The position numbers were made by a program, and so were the translations under genes. This document shows, piece by piece, positions 43,800 to 52,962 of a DNA stretch of 64,000 bases. The notes below the pieces were generated by a model. It had not been told where the DNA came from. It saw only the letters and a program-made list of their open reading frames with translations, and made no database searches. The stretch is taken from assembly GCF_000294655.1 (NCBI RefSeq), contig NZ_CAHP01000020.1, forward strand, positions 152,751 to 216,750, read 5' to 3'. Numbering within the stretch: position 1 is the first letter of the stretch; the number at the start of each line of letters is the position of its first letter. The stretch is from Magnetospirillum molischianum DSM 120 (GTDB lineage: Bacteria; Pseudomonadota; Alphaproteobacteria; Rhodospirillales; Magnetospirillaceae).

Positions 43800-44930
43800 A
43801 TGAGCGATGCCAAATCGCGGACACGCCTGTGGTTCCTGTGGCATTCCTGGTTGGCGATGCCGATCTGGGCGTTTCTATTTTTCGTCTGTCTGACCGGGTC
43901 GATCGCCGTGTTCAGTCACGAGATCATGTGGTTGTTCAATCCGGCCATGCGGGCCAGCGGCGACGGCCCGGCAATGCCGGTCAAGGCACTGGTGGCGGCA
44001 GCCGAGGCGGCGGTGCCGGATGGGCGGGTCAGCTCGGTATCCTGGGGAGGCTCCCATATCGCGGTCGAAATCCGTATGGACGTTCCCGATGGGACCTCTG
44101 TTTCCGCCTGGGTCGATCCTGTCCGTGGCGTGGTGCAAGGGATCTCTTCCGGTGCGTCGTTCCAGAGATTCTTCCGCGCCTTGCATGGCTGGTTGCTGAT
44201 CTATCCGATCGGCTGGTACGCGGTATCGTTGCTCGGCATTCCCCTGCTGGGGGCGCTGATCACCGGGTTGGTGGTGTATAAGCGTTTCTGGCGTTCGTTT
44301 TACCGTCCCCGTATCCGTTTCAGCCAAGGCGCTCGGGTGATGTGGGGCGATCTGCACCGTGTTGGCGGCACGTGGTCGATCTGGTTCCTGGCTCTGATGT
44401 CGGTCACCGGTCTGTGGTTCCTTGTCACTGTGGTGCTGTGGGATCTTGGCATGCCGCTGGGTGGAGGAAAGCCGCCGGTACTGGTCGCGCGCGCCGATCT
44501 GCCGGTGGTCGAGACCGCACCTCGCTCCGACCTCGACGCCATCCTGGCGGCCGCGTTCGCTGCCGTGCCCGACATGCGGCTGCGCCGGGTGATTTTGCCT
44601 GCCGTCGCCTTTGTTCCGGCAGAGGTCAGCGGATCAAGCGGCCAAGCGCCGCTGCTGCCCGATACGATCCAGGTCAATCCTCTGACCTATCAGGTGATGG
44701 ACGTTTCCGGTGGTTTTGACCGTTCGCCGGTACACCTGACCAGTATCGTTATGCGAGCCCTGCACACTGGCGATTTTGGCGGTCTGCCGGTCAAGCTGGT
44801 GTGGTTCGCCTTCGGCTTGCTGCTGACCCTGCTGGTGTTCAGCGGCATGATGATCTGGACCAAGCGCACGCTTCGGGCCACTGCCGAATGGCGGCGGACG
44901 CGGGCCGCCAAGGAAACGTCTCATGCGTAA
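43800..44930 (+). CDS. PepSY-associated TM protein
   Basis: 376 residues. Membrane helices at about 18-38, 140-160, 195-220 and 335-355, with a PepSY domain in the periplasmic loop (about 55-120) and a second one at about 240-320. WFLWHSWLAMPIWAFLFFVCLTGSIAVFSHEI is the family's typical first helix; histidines in the helices may bind metal or haem. Members sit beside TonB receptors and some reduce ferric siderophore or chelates. The stop lies 8 bases inside the next gene, so the two are coupled. Confidence 0.88.
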   Translation: MSDAKSRTRLWFLWHSWLAMPIWAFLFFVCLTGSIAVFSHEIMWLFNPAMRASGDGPAMPVKALVAAAEAAVPDGRVSSVSWGGSHIAVEIRMDVPDGTSVSAWVDPVRGVVQGISSGASFQRFFRALHGWLLIYPIGWYAVSLLGIPLLGALITGLVVYKRFWRSFYRPRIRFSQGARVMWGDLHRVGGTWSIWFLALMSVTGLWFLVTVVLWDLGMPLGGGKPPVLVARADLPVVETAPRSDLDAILAAAFAAVPDMRLRRVILPAVAFVPAEVSGSSGQAPLLPDTIQVNPLTYQVMDVSGGFDRSPVHLTSIVMRALHTGDFGGLPVKLVWFAFGLLLTLLVFSGMMIWTKRTLRATAEWRRTRAAKETSHA

Positions 44931-45384
44931 CCTCTGGCTCCGTGGCAAGTTCCATCTCAGCGCTCTGGTTATACTGGTGCCGCTTCCGTTCTTGCCCGCG
45001 TATTTCGCGGACAAACCTTTGCCGCATGTCGCGGAGATTCACCGTCAGGTGGTCGCCGGTCCATTCTCTTTGGGGCTGGTTACCGAGGATCAGCCGCCTG
45101 ATCGAGGCGCCTGGGGGGAGCGTATCAAGGAATACACCGTGACGTTTCGTCCCGGCGACATGGATACCATCCGTGGCGTGTTCTTGCGCGTGGGCAAGCC
45201 GCGCAGTCTTCGCACCCTGGGTGCCCTGGCCGAAGGCGGCGCCTACGAACAGCATGCCGACGTCATGCTGCCGGATGAACTGTCCGGTTCCGAGGATCTG
45301 TGGCTGACGGTCGAGACATGGAATGGAACGCTGCATCAGGCCGTCGTTCCGTTAAGGGAAATTTTGGGAGGCTCCGGCAAATGA
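44923..45384 (+). CDS. Exported/membrane-anchored protein of unknown function in PepSY cassette
   Basis: 153 residues. A hydrophobic N-terminal segment (SALVILVPLPFLPAYFA) followed by a soluble part with no cysteine; YTVTFRPGDMDTIRGVFLRVGKP and DLWLTVETWNGTLHQAVVPLREI suggest a beta-sandwich. The N-terminus starts inside the PepSY gene and its stop overlaps the next start (ATGA), so three genes are translated together. No family is recognised with confidence. A periplasmic role with the PepSY protein in iron handling is inferred from position only. Confidence 0.7.
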   Translation: MRNLWLRGKFHLSALVILVPLPFLPAYFADKPLPHVAEIHRQVVAGPFSLGLVTEDQPPDRGAWGERIKEYTVTFRPGDMDTIRGVFLRVGKPRSLRTLGALAEGGAYEQHADVMLPDELSGSEDLWLTVETWNGTLHQAVVPLREILGGSGK

Positions 45385-45692
45385 TCTGCCGTGTCTTGTT
45401 GCTGACAGTCGCCGTCTTTCTGTTCGCACCCGCCGCCGAGGCGCATTATCCCGTTTGCAAATGCAGAATGATCGATGCCGGTATCGTGAAATGTACCGGT
45501 GGTTTTTCTGACGGGTCCAAGGCACCCGGTGTCGTGTTGGACGTGATTTCCTATGACGAGCAGGTGCTGGTCAAGGGCCGGTTAGGCTCGGATTCAACCC
45601 TGTCTTTTCCGCGTCCCGACCAGGATTTCTATGTCTTGTTCGATGCGGGGCCAGGTCAGACCGTCGAGATCGAACACGACTCGATCAAGTAG
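45381..45692 (+). CDS. Small periplasmic protein of unknown function in PepSY cassette
   Basis: 103 residues from an ATG overlapping the previous stop. A signal peptide ends at about AEA-HYPVCKC; the mature protein has cysteines in HYPVCKCRM and VKCTGGFSD, followed by an all-beta region (VLVKGRLGSDSTLSFPRPDQDFYVLFDAGPGQTVEIEHD) that looks like a small carboxypeptidase-regulatory-like fold. The His-Cys-Cys start could bind metal. The function is unknown. Confidence 0.68.
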   Translation: MICRVLLLTVAVFLFAPAAEAHYPVCKCRMIDAGIVKCTGGFSDGSKAPGVVLDVISYDEQVLVKGRLGSDSTLSFPRPDQDFYVLFDAGPGQTVEIEHDSIK

Positions 45693-45744
45693 GCCGCGCC
45701 AGTGCCGATATGGGCCGCAGCCCTTAACGGACACCGACGTCACG

Positions 45745-45942
45745 ATGTCGAACCCATTGGTGAAGCGCAAAACCGCCGAAGACACTATCGCGCTGAACTG
45801 GGCGTTGGCCCCGACCGATATGAAGTGGATGGATGTCCACGCCACCTTGCACCAGACCAATCTTTCCATCGAGGAAGACCGCAAGAGCGCGTATCGCCGC
45901 GACCAGACCAAACTTCAAACCCAGGGGTTGGTCATGCCCTGA
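45745..45942 (+). pseudogene. Remnant of a haem-type TonB-dependent receptor
   Basis: The frame reads MSNPLVKRKTAEDTIALNW, then WMDVHATLHQTNLSIEEDR and ends at a stop after GLVMP. This resembles an internal strand-loop stretch of haemoglobin/transferrin-type TonB receptors (pattern NPL..RKT...T.NW..AP.D..W.D........T...EDR). About 65 residues of an expected 700 remain, with no plug, no signal peptide and no C-terminal Phe. It sits directly before hemP, where a haem receptor gene is often found. The identification by eye is moderate. Confidence 0.5.
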
Positions 45943-45959
45943 CATAAGGAGGAGCAAAT

Positions 45960-46106
45960 ATGAGCTGCCTCCTGGGGAACGCTGATCGTCAGCGAATTCG
46001 CTGCGATATCCTGTTGTTGAATCGTCGGGACATCATTATCGAACACGATGGCTCTGATTATGTTCTCAGGGTTACCAGGCAGAACAAGCTAATCCTTACA
46101 AAATAA
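45960..46106 (+). CDS. hemP: Hemin uptake protein HemP
   Basis: 48 residues, preceded by AAGGAGGAG. The C-terminal two thirds, RRDIIIEHDGSDYVLRVTRQNKLILTK, follows the HemP/HmuP pattern closely. HemP is a small cytoplasmic protein needed for haem receptor expression or haem uptake in several alpha- and betaproteobacteria. Here it follows a broken receptor fragment, so it may act on a receptor elsewhere or be a leftover of a lost haem operon. Confidence 0.88.
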   Translation: MSCLLGNADRQRIRCDILLLNRRDIIIEHDGSDYVLRVTRQNKLILTK

Positions 46107-46129
46107 GTCTGTGTGTTCTTGATGTTGTT

Positions 46130-46528
46130 TCATCCCCGCTGGCTAAGGACCTGGGTAATCGTGTCCTTGAGAGCGGGGATGAGCACCGGCTTTGCCAGAA
46201 AGGCATCGACGCCGATCTCTTGGGCGAGAGCTTGAGTGGCTTCATCGGTGTGGGCGGTCAGCAGGATCACCGGAATCGTCGCGTTCTCTGTCTGGGTGCG
46301 CAGTGCACGGACAAAGCCGAACCCGTCAAGCGGACGCATCCGCACGTCGCAGATCACCAGATCCGGGCGGTCGCGGTTGGTGGCGTCGAGGCCCGAGATC
46401 CCATCGCGGGCTTCGAGCACGGTGGCAATGCCGATCTGGCCCAGCATCTTGCGGAGGATGGCGCGGATAAAGTCCTGATCGTCGATGATCAGAATCTTCA
46501 GACGATCGAGGGCGATGGCGGCTGACAC
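46130..46528 (-). CDS. Single-domain response regulator (CheY-like)
   Basis: 132 residues from a GTG at 46528 (GAGG 8 bases upstream; GTG at 46531 is also possible). One receiver domain: ILIIDDQDFIRAILRKMLG with the acidic pair, DLVICDVRMRPLDG with the phospho-Asp, IPVILLTAHTDE (Thr) and FLAKPV (Lys). No output domain. It lies downstream of iorB on the same strand after a 109-base gap and has no adjacent kinase; the orphan PAS kinase at 37630 is one possible partner. Confidence 0.88.
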   Translation of the reverse strand: MSAAIALDRLKILIIDDQDFIRAILRKMLGQIGIATVLEARDGISGLDATNRDRPDLVICDVRMRPLDGFGFVRALRTQTENATIPVILLTAHTDEATQALAQEIGVDAFLAKPVLIPALKDTITQVLSQRG

Positions 46529-46637
46529 CACGATTTCCTCACGGCGATTGAGCGGGCGACCAAGCAAACCGGAGGGGTTGCGCCCGACCTGTCTCGGTAT
46601 GGACGGAAACAGGTCGGACGGAAGCCCTAGCAGGTGG

Positions 46638-47270
46638 TCAGCAATTGACCGCCCGTGCCGTCACGTCGGCATTGCCGCGCTGCGACGCCTGTCGTCCCGC
46701 CTCGAACGCGCGTTGGTTGACTTCGACCATCGCGGGCTTGCGCTCACGGAAGCGGCCGACGATCTGTTCTTCCAACTCGGTGGCGGGGAAGGGCAGGTGG
46801 TCGGCGATCGCTCCCAGCATGATCGTGTTGACCAGCCGCAGATTGCCCAGATCGCGGGCGATGGTTCCTGCATCGACCTCGATCACCGGAACCCCGGCGG
46901 CGCGCATTTGCGCCACCGGATCGGCCGGATACTTGTACAGCCCGGACGATACGATCGGCGGGGCAAGTCGGATGGTGTTGACCATTGCGGTGCCGCCGGG
47001 TCGGAGATGGTCGGCCCAGCGCGAGCCTTCGGCCACTTCGAACGCCACCAACAGATCGGCGGTGCCCGGAGTGATGACCGGCGACCACACCTTGCGGCCG
47101 AACCGGACGTGGCTGGTGACGACGCCGCCCCGCTGGGCCATGCCGGCGATTTCGGATTTCTTGCAGTCGAATCCCTGGGCCATCGCCGCCTGAGCCAAAA
47201 TCTCGGCGGCGGTCATCACGCCCTGGCCACCGATGCCGCAGATCAGAATATTAGTGATCACGTCATTCAT
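46638..47270 (-). CDS. iorB: Indolepyruvate ferredoxin oxidoreductase, beta subunit
   Basis: 210 residues from the ATG at 47270. Gamma-type domain of 2-oxoacid:ferredoxin oxidoreductases: ILICGIGGQGVMTAAEILAQAAMAQGFDCKKSEIAGMAQRGGVVTSHVRFG is nearly diagnostic. Pairs with iorA, 13 bases upstream. The complex decarboxylates aryl pyruvates (from aromatic amino acids) to aryl-acetyl-CoA and reduces ferredoxin. Confidence 0.93.
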   Translation of the reverse strand: MNDVITNILICGIGGQGVMTAAEILAQAAMAQGFDCKKSEIAGMAQRGGVVTSHVRFGRKVWSPVITPGTADLLVAFEVAEGSRWADHLRPGGTAMVNTIRLAPPIVSSGLYKYPADPVAQMRAAGVPVIEVDAGTIARDLGNLRLVNTIMLGAIADHLPFPATELEEQIVGRFRERKPAMVEVNQRAFEAGRQASQRGNADVTARAVNC

Positions 47271-47283
47271 GCCTGAAGCGCCC

Positions 47284-49143
47284 TTATTGCTGCGCGACCG
47301 CGGTCGGTTGAGCCGGCACAATCGCCTTTGGCCCGCACGACTCGACGCACATCCGGCAACCGGTGCACATCGCGGTATCGATGGTGGTGAATTTCAGCTC
47401 GTGGCTGGTGCCGTCGGCGCGGTTCCGGGTCTCGGTACGCTTGACCGTGATCGCCGGACAGCCGACCTTAATACAGTTGCCGCAGCCGGTGCAGGTCTCG
47501 TCGATGACCCGGAACGGCGGCTGGCGATCATAGAATTCCGACAGCACGCAGGGGCGGGTGGTGATGATAACCGACGGGGCCGTAACGGCGATCTCTTCCT
47601 TGATGGTTTTGAACACCACCGGCAGAAGATAGGGATCGACGGTGCGGATGCGTTCGGGCGCGACGCCCAAAGCCTCGACCAGCTTGGCGAAATCGATCCT
47701 GGGCGCGTCCTCGCCGGTGAGGCTTTTGCCGGTTCCGGGGTGGTTCTGGCCGCCGGTCATTCCCGTGGTGCGGTTGTCGAGGATGATCGTGGTGACGTTG
47801 CCACGGTTATAGACGATATCCAGCAGGCCCTGCATGCCCATGTGCAGGAAGGTCGAATCGCCGATCACCGCGACCACGCCCTTGTCCTTGGTTTCCGCAG
47901 AACGGGCTTTGTCCATGCCGAGGGCAATGCCCATCGACGCGCCCATCGAGATCGTGGTGTCGAGCGCGTTCCACGGATGCCCGGCCCCCAGGGTGTAACA
48001 GCCGATATCGCCTGAAATCTGCACCTGCTTACGCAGCCGCGACAGCGAGTAGTAGACGCCCATGTGCGGACAGGCCGGGCACATCGTCGGCGGGCGGGGG
48101 AACGGATCGATCTTCGGATAGACGCTGCCCTTGGGCAGCGGCTCGCCGACCAGTCCGTTGATCGCGGGCACCAGCACGTTGGGAGTCAGCTCGCCCAGGC
48201 GGGGCAGCAGATCCTTGCCATGGATGCGCGACAGACCGGCGGCCTTCAGATCGTTTTCCATCAGCGGTTCGGTTTCTTCGACCACCACCAGATGAGCAAC
48301 GCCCGAGGCCATCTTTTCCACCAGACCAACAGGTACCGGATAGGTGAAGCCAAGCTTCAGGATCGGAGAGTCGGGAAAACACTCGCGGACATGCATATAA
48401 GCCGGCCCCGAGGTGACGAAGCCGATGCGGCGGTCTTTGCCGTCTTCCAGCCGGTTCAGCGGCGAGGATTCGGCCAAGGCCAACAGCTTGGTCTCGCGGG
48501 CGATCTGGGCGGGGATCTGCCCCTTGGCGTTGGCCGGGGTCATCACCCAGCGGCGCGGATCGGACGCGAACCCGGTGATGTCGTGGACCACCCGTTCGCC
48601 GATCTCAACCACCGCCTTGACATGACAGACGCGCGTGGTCAGACGCAGCAGGACGGGGGTATTGCACGCCTCGGACAATTCGAAGGCGTACTTGACCATC
48701 TCATAGGCTTCTTGGGAATCCGCAGGCTCTAGAATCGGCAGATGAGCGAAGCGGCCCCAATAGCGGGAATCCTGCTCGTTCTGCGACGAACTCATTCCCA
48801 CATCGTCGGCCACGGCGATCACCAGACCGCCGACCACGCCGGCGACAGTGATCGTCATCAGCGCATCCGACGCGACGTTCAGGCCGACATGTTTCATGGC
48901 GCAGAACGACCGCGCCCCGGACATCGAGCCGCCGATCGCGACTTCCAGCGCGACTTTCTCGTTGACCGACCATTCGGCGTAGAGGTCGGGGTAAAGCGCC
49001 AGACTTTCAAGAATTTCGGTCGAGGGGGTACCAGGATAAGCGGAAGCGATCTTTGCTCCAGCTTCCCAGACGCCTCGGGCGATGGCGTCGTTCCCCGACA
49101 AAAGAAGGCGGGTGTGCGGCTGTGCCTGGACGGCGGCGGACAT
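47284..49143 (-). CDS. iorA: Indolepyruvate ferredoxin oxidoreductase, alpha subunit
   Basis: 619 residues; AAGGAG lies 8 bases before the ATG. N-terminal pyrimidine-binding domain (GNDAIARGVWEAGAKIASAYPGTPSTEI, then ADDVGMSSSQNEQDSRYW), central domains, TPP domain with CPACPHMGVYYSLSRL, GDIGCYTLGAGHPW and VIGDSTFLHMG (TPP/Mg), and two C-terminal 4Fe-4S motifs, CTGCGNCIKVGCP and CTGCRMCVESCGPKA. Oxygen-sensitive, so activity is expected at low oxygen. The substrate could be indolepyruvate or phenylpyruvate. Confidence 0.95.
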   Translation of the reverse strand: MSAAVQAQPHTRLLLSGNDAIARGVWEAGAKIASAYPGTPSTEILESLALYPDLYAEWSVNEKVALEVAIGGSMSGARSFCAMKHVGLNVASDALMTITVAGVVGGLVIAVADDVGMSSSQNEQDSRYWGRFAHLPILEPADSQEAYEMVKYAFELSEACNTPVLLRLTTRVCHVKAVVEIGERVVHDITGFASDPRRWVMTPANAKGQIPAQIARETKLLALAESSPLNRLEDGKDRRIGFVTSGPAYMHVRECFPDSPILKLGFTYPVPVGLVEKMASGVAHLVVVEETEPLMENDLKAAGLSRIHGKDLLPRLGELTPNVLVPAINGLVGEPLPKGSVYPKIDPFPRPPTMCPACPHMGVYYSLSRLRKQVQISGDIGCYTLGAGHPWNALDTTISMGASMGIALGMDKARSAETKDKGVVAVIGDSTFLHMGMQGLLDIVYNRGNVTTIILDNRTTGMTGGQNHPGTGKSLTGEDAPRIDFAKLVEALGVAPERIRTVDPYLLPVVFKTIKEEIAVTAPSVIITTRPCVLSEFYDRQPPFRVIDETCTGCGNCIKVGCPAITVKRTETRNRADGTSHELKFTTIDTAMCTGCRMCVESCGPKAIVPAQPTAVAQQ

Positions 49144-49269
49144 GCAGAAAGCTCCTTCGAGACGTCCCCTAGAAGTCCGGATCGGGCGATGGCCGGAGCC
49201 GGGAGGGTTCGGAGCCTACACCGGCGCTCTTATAACCGGAAGCGGAATGAGCGCCGGGTGTCATCGCGT

Positions 49270-51942
49270 TCAACTCGCCTCGGGCGGGCCGTTCTGAAGG
49301 TCGAGCACCAGTTCGATGACTTCATGCTCCCCGGACGGGTGGGGTCGGAATCCTGCGCGGCGGGCCAGACGCAGCATCGCCATATTCTCACTCATGATCT
49401 GAGCGAAGATCTGGCCGGTCCCCCGGACCCGCTGATAGCGGATGATCTTATCGAGCAAGGTATGGCCCAGCCCGGTGCCTTTCAGATCCGACCGCACCAG
49501 AATGCCTAGTTCGGCGCGTTGGTTGTCGGGATCGACCACCGTGCGCACCACCCCAAGGGTTTCCTGATTTCCCTCGGCATCGTAGCGGGTGGCGATAAAG
49601 GCCATCTCGCGTTCGTAATCGATCTGAGTCATCCGGGCCAACTGGAAATGCTGGACCTCGCGCACCAGCCCGAAGAAGCGCATTCGCAAATCTTGTGGCG
49701 TCATCTTCGCGATCAGATCGGCATGGGCCGGTTCGTCCTCGGGGCGGATCGGCCGCAATTGGATCGGGGTTCCATCCTTCATCGTCGCGTTTTCTTCCAA
49801 CTCGGCCGGGTAGGGCAGAATGGCGAAACGGCGGCGGTCGCTGTCTTCCCACGACCGGACCCGAACCCGCGCGTCCAGAGCCACCACGCCTTCATCGTCG
49901 GCGAAGAGCGGGTTGATGTCGCAGGCAACGATTTCGGGATTGTCGGCCAGCATCCGCGACAGCCGCACCAGAACCTCGGCGACAGCATCGCGGTCGGCGG
50001 CGGGGCGGGTCTCGCTGGCCTTCAGCAACCGGGCGATGCGGGTTCGTCCGATCATGCTGCGGGCGAGCGGCAGGTTCAGCGGCGGCAGGCCAACCGTATG
50101 GTCGCGCGGGACTTCGACGGCGCGTCCCCCCTCGCCGAACACGATCACGGGTCCGAACAGTGGGTCGCAGGCAATTCCGGCGATCAGCAGTCGGGCCTCG
50201 GGGCGATACAGCGAGCGCTGGACGGTAAAGCCGGCGTTGTTGGCTTCGGGATTGTCGGCGGCAACGCGGCGGCGAATGCCCAACGCGGCGGTTCGGACCG
50301 CCTCGGCGGTATCCAGCCCCAGGGCGATGGCTCCGGCCTCGGTCTTGCGGGCAAGGTCCGGTCGATCAAGCGTCAGCGAGACCGGAAAGCCCAACCGTTC
50401 GGCGGCAGCGGCTGCCTCTTCGGGGGAGGCGGCGCGCTCTGCCGCCTGGATCGGAATGCCATAGGCGGCAAGCAGGGCGCGAGCCTCGGAATCGATCAGC
50501 ATCCCCTCGGGGGCTAACAGACCGCGTTCAACGATCGGACGGGCGAGAACCCGCGCCTCGGCAAACCCCTCCCATTGCGATGGCGGCGTTTCCATCAGCA
50601 TCGTCTGGTTCCGGCGGTAATGGACCAGATGGCGGAAGGCTCGGACTGCCTGTCCAGGGGTGGCATAAGTCGGTAACCCGGCTTCGGCGAACAGTCGCCG
50701 CGCTGGGGCTACGGCTTCTTCGCCAACCCAGGCGGTCAGCACCGCACCATGCTGACGCTTTTGCGTCTCGATCACTGCCTGGGCGGCGGCGACAGGGTCG
50801 GCCATCGCGTTGGGGGCGTGCACGACCAGAACCGCGTTGATTTCCTCGGCTTCGGTCAAGGTTCGCACCGCCTCGCCATAGCGCTTGGCGTCGGCATCAA
50901 GACCAAGATCAAGCGGATTGCCTATCGGTGTTCCCGCAGGCAGCAGCGTGGTGAGCTTCTGACGAGTCTGGTCCGACAGTACGGCAAGTCGAGGGCCGCC
51001 CGGTTCGTCCATCTCGGCCTGGGCCATCATCGCCATGCCGCCGCCGTTTGACACGACCGCCAGCCGGTTGCCGGGAACGGCCCGCGCCCGCGCCAGGGTC
51101 TCGACCGCGCCGAACAATTCATCGACATCGCCGACCCGCAGTGCGCCAGAACGGCGGACTGTCGCATCGAAGCATTCCTCGGGGGTGGCCAGAGCCTCGG
51201 ACAAAAACGCGCCGGGGCGGCGGATCTCAAGATGATCCGGCACCCGCACCAGCAATAGCGGCTTGTTGCGGGCGGCGGCGCGGGCGGCGGCGACCAGATC
51301 GCCCCGGCGTCGGATTTGCTCGATATAAAGCAGAATCGCGCGGGTTTGGTCGTCGTTGGCGAGGTAATCGAGCACGTCGGCAAAATCGATATCGTCGCCG
51401 TTGCCCAGGCTGATGAAATGGGAAAAGCCGATTCCGTGCGGACGCGCCCAATCCAGCACCGCACCGCACAGCTCGCCCGATTGCGAGACCAGCGCCACTT
51501 TGCCCGGCAGCGCCTGAAGGTGCGAGAAGCTGGCCATCAATCCGATGCGCGGCACCAGAACTCCCAGGCTGCCGGTGCCGAGAATCCGGACTCCGTGTTG
51601 GCGGGCGGCGGCCAGCATCGCCGGACGATCAACGTCGGTGGCGATGACCACGGCGGCGCGGGTGCCGATCCGCCCCAATTGTCCGACCAATTCGGGCACG
51701 CTGGCGCCCGGAGTGCACAGCACCGCCAGATCGGGGACGATGGGCAAGGCTTCGACCCGAGGATAGGCCAGGACTCCGGCCACCGCCTGCTGATGGGGAT
51801 TGACCGGCATGATCGGCCCTTTGAACCCGCCGGTCAGCAAGTTGCGCATAACAACCGCTCCGGCCGACAGGGGGCGGTCGGAGGCCCCGATCACCGCCAC
51901 CGAGGAGGGCTCGAACAGGTGGGACAAATTGCGTATGCTCAT
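49270..51942 (-). CDS. ADP-forming acyl-CoA synthetase/GNAT fusion (Pat-like)
   Basis: 890 residues. Order: CoA-binding domain (about 1-130: SVAVIGASDRPLSAGAVVMRNLL), succinyl-CoA ligase-like domains (about 140-470, with SQSGELCGAVLDWA), ATP-grasp (about 480-710: AARALLAAYGIPIQAAERA), and a C-terminal GNAT acetyltransferase (about 725-880: DGTPIQLRPIRPEDEPAHADLIAKM, ELGILVRSDLKGTGLGHTLLDKI). This is the layout of Salmonella Pat and homologues, which acetylate lysines of acetyl-CoA synthetase. In VSNGGGMAMMAQAE the phospho-His position of active ligases appears replaced, as in Pat. Confidence 0.9.
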   Translation of the reverse strand: MSIRNLSHLFEPSSVAVIGASDRPLSAGAVVMRNLLTGGFKGPIMPVNPHQQAVAGVLAYPRVEALPIVPDLAVLCTPGASVPELVGQLGRIGTRAAVVIATDVDRPAMLAAARQHGVRILGTGSLGVLVPRIGLMASFSHLQALPGKVALVSQSGELCGAVLDWARPHGIGFSHFISLGNGDDIDFADVLDYLANDDQTRAILLYIEQIRRRGDLVAAARAAARNKPLLLVRVPDHLEIRRPGAFLSEALATPEECFDATVRRSGALRVGDVDELFGAVETLARARAVPGNRLAVVSNGGGMAMMAQAEMDEPGGPRLAVLSDQTRQKLTTLLPAGTPIGNPLDLGLDADAKRYGEAVRTLTEAEEINAVLVVHAPNAMADPVAAAQAVIETQKRQHGAVLTAWVGEEAVAPARRLFAEAGLPTYATPGQAVRAFRHLVHYRRNQTMLMETPPSQWEGFAEARVLARPIVERGLLAPEGMLIDSEARALLAAYGIPIQAAERAASPEEAAAAAERLGFPVSLTLDRPDLARKTEAGAIALGLDTAEAVRTAALGIRRRVAADNPEANNAGFTVQRSLYRPEARLLIAGIACDPLFGPVIVFGEGGRAVEVPRDHTVGLPPLNLPLARSMIGRTRIARLLKASETRPAADRDAVAEVLVRLSRMLADNPEIVACDINPLFADDEGVVALDARVRVRSWEDSDRRRFAILPYPAELEENATMKDGTPIQLRPIRPEDEPAHADLIAKMTPQDLRMRFFGLVREVQHFQLARMTQIDYEREMAFIATRYDAEGNQETLGVVRTVVDPDNQRAELGILVRSDLKGTGLGHTLLDKIIRYQRVRGTGQIFAQIMSENMAMLRLARRAGFRPHPSGEHEVIELVLDLQNGPPEAS

Positions 51943-52039
51943 GTCCTGAAAACCCTTTTCTTCCGGCCTTCACGCCCGCGCCGCCATCGTCTATGGTGCT
52001 GCTCGGGCCGTCCGTCCCAGTCTGCTAGATGGTGTTCTA

Positions 52040-52858
52040 ATGCGCAATGTGGCTGTCCTTGCTCTGGCCTTTTCCCTACTTCCCTTCGCCGCTATGGCGG
52101 AAGACGGGGGTGGGCCAGTGCTGTCTCAGCCTCTGACTGTTCCGGCCGCTGCGCCGCCGTCCGAGGGCAATAGCACTGTGATTCCGCCGATGGTGCGCCC
52201 CGTCTCGCCGCAACCCGCCGCCGTGCCATCGGCCCCGATCCCGCAGCCGACACCGCAGTCGGTCAAGCCGCTTCCTGCCGCTTCGTCCGCTCCGCTTGAG
52301 TCGCCGCCTGAGCCGGTTGTCGTTGCCGCCGCCGACGTTGCGTCTCCGCTGGCGGCGTGGGTTCAGGCTCTGATGCTGCTTGTTGGCGCGGTGATTGCCG
52401 GTTTGATCGGAATGGCGGTTGCGGTGACGCTTCAAGGCCGCGACCTGTCCCGCCGCCGCCGCGCCATTGCTGCGACCCTGGCAATCGAACTTGAGGCGCG
52501 GCGTCAGGCTTTCGCGGCGGTGCCGTCGCCGCCGAATGCAGACGCCGGGGTGTCGTTCGTTTCTGCGGTTGCGGCGCTGGCTGATTTCGATTGCGGCTGG
52601 CGGTCGGCCCAAGGCTCGCTCTATCTGCTGCCCGACAAGTTGGCCGGCCATCTGTCGGTGCATTACGGCGCGGTCCATCATGTCGCCGCTTTTGTTAAGG
52701 GACAATCCTTCGCCGCAGCCCTCAGGATGCTCCAGGCCAACCGTATCGGCGGTCACCCCTGCCCCGACGCAGGGGCAATGCGCGAGGCTCACGTCGAACT
52801 GGCGGCCGCCTTCCGAGGTGTCGATAAGCTGTTGCTGGGGCTGAAGGGACTCGGCTGA
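52040..52858 (+). CDS. Exported Pro-rich protein with one internal membrane helix (unknown function)
   Basis: 272 residues. A cleavable signal (LALAFSLLPFAAMA), a Pro/Ala/Val-rich periplasmic segment to about residue 100 (PQPAAVPSAPIPQPTPQS and similar), a membrane helix (about 108-130: ALMLLVGAVIAGLIGMAVAVTL) and a cytoplasmic helical domain from about 132 (RRRRAIAATLAIELEARRQAF). I recognise no domain. No strong Shine-Dalgarno is seen. Confidence 0.6.
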   Translation: MRNVAVLALAFSLLPFAAMAEDGGGPVLSQPLTVPAAAPPSEGNSTVIPPMVRPVSPQPAAVPSAPIPQPTPQSVKPLPAASSAPLESPPEPVVVAAADVASPLAAWVQALMLLVGAVIAGLIGMAVAVTLQGRDLSRRRRAIAATLAIELEARRQAFAAVPSPPNADAGVSFVSAVAALADFDCGWRSAQGSLYLLPDKLAGHLSVHYGAVHHVAAFVKGQSFAAALRMLQANRIGGHPCPDAGAMREAHVELAAAFRGVDKLLLGLKGLG

Positions 52859-52962
52859 GGCTTAATAAAAGTCGCTTGCACCACCGGGAGCCGGTCTTCC
52901 CGGTTGGTGCTTGGCGCGTGCGCCCCATGTGCGGATGCAGCCGCCCGGCGAGGGGCAGTTCA

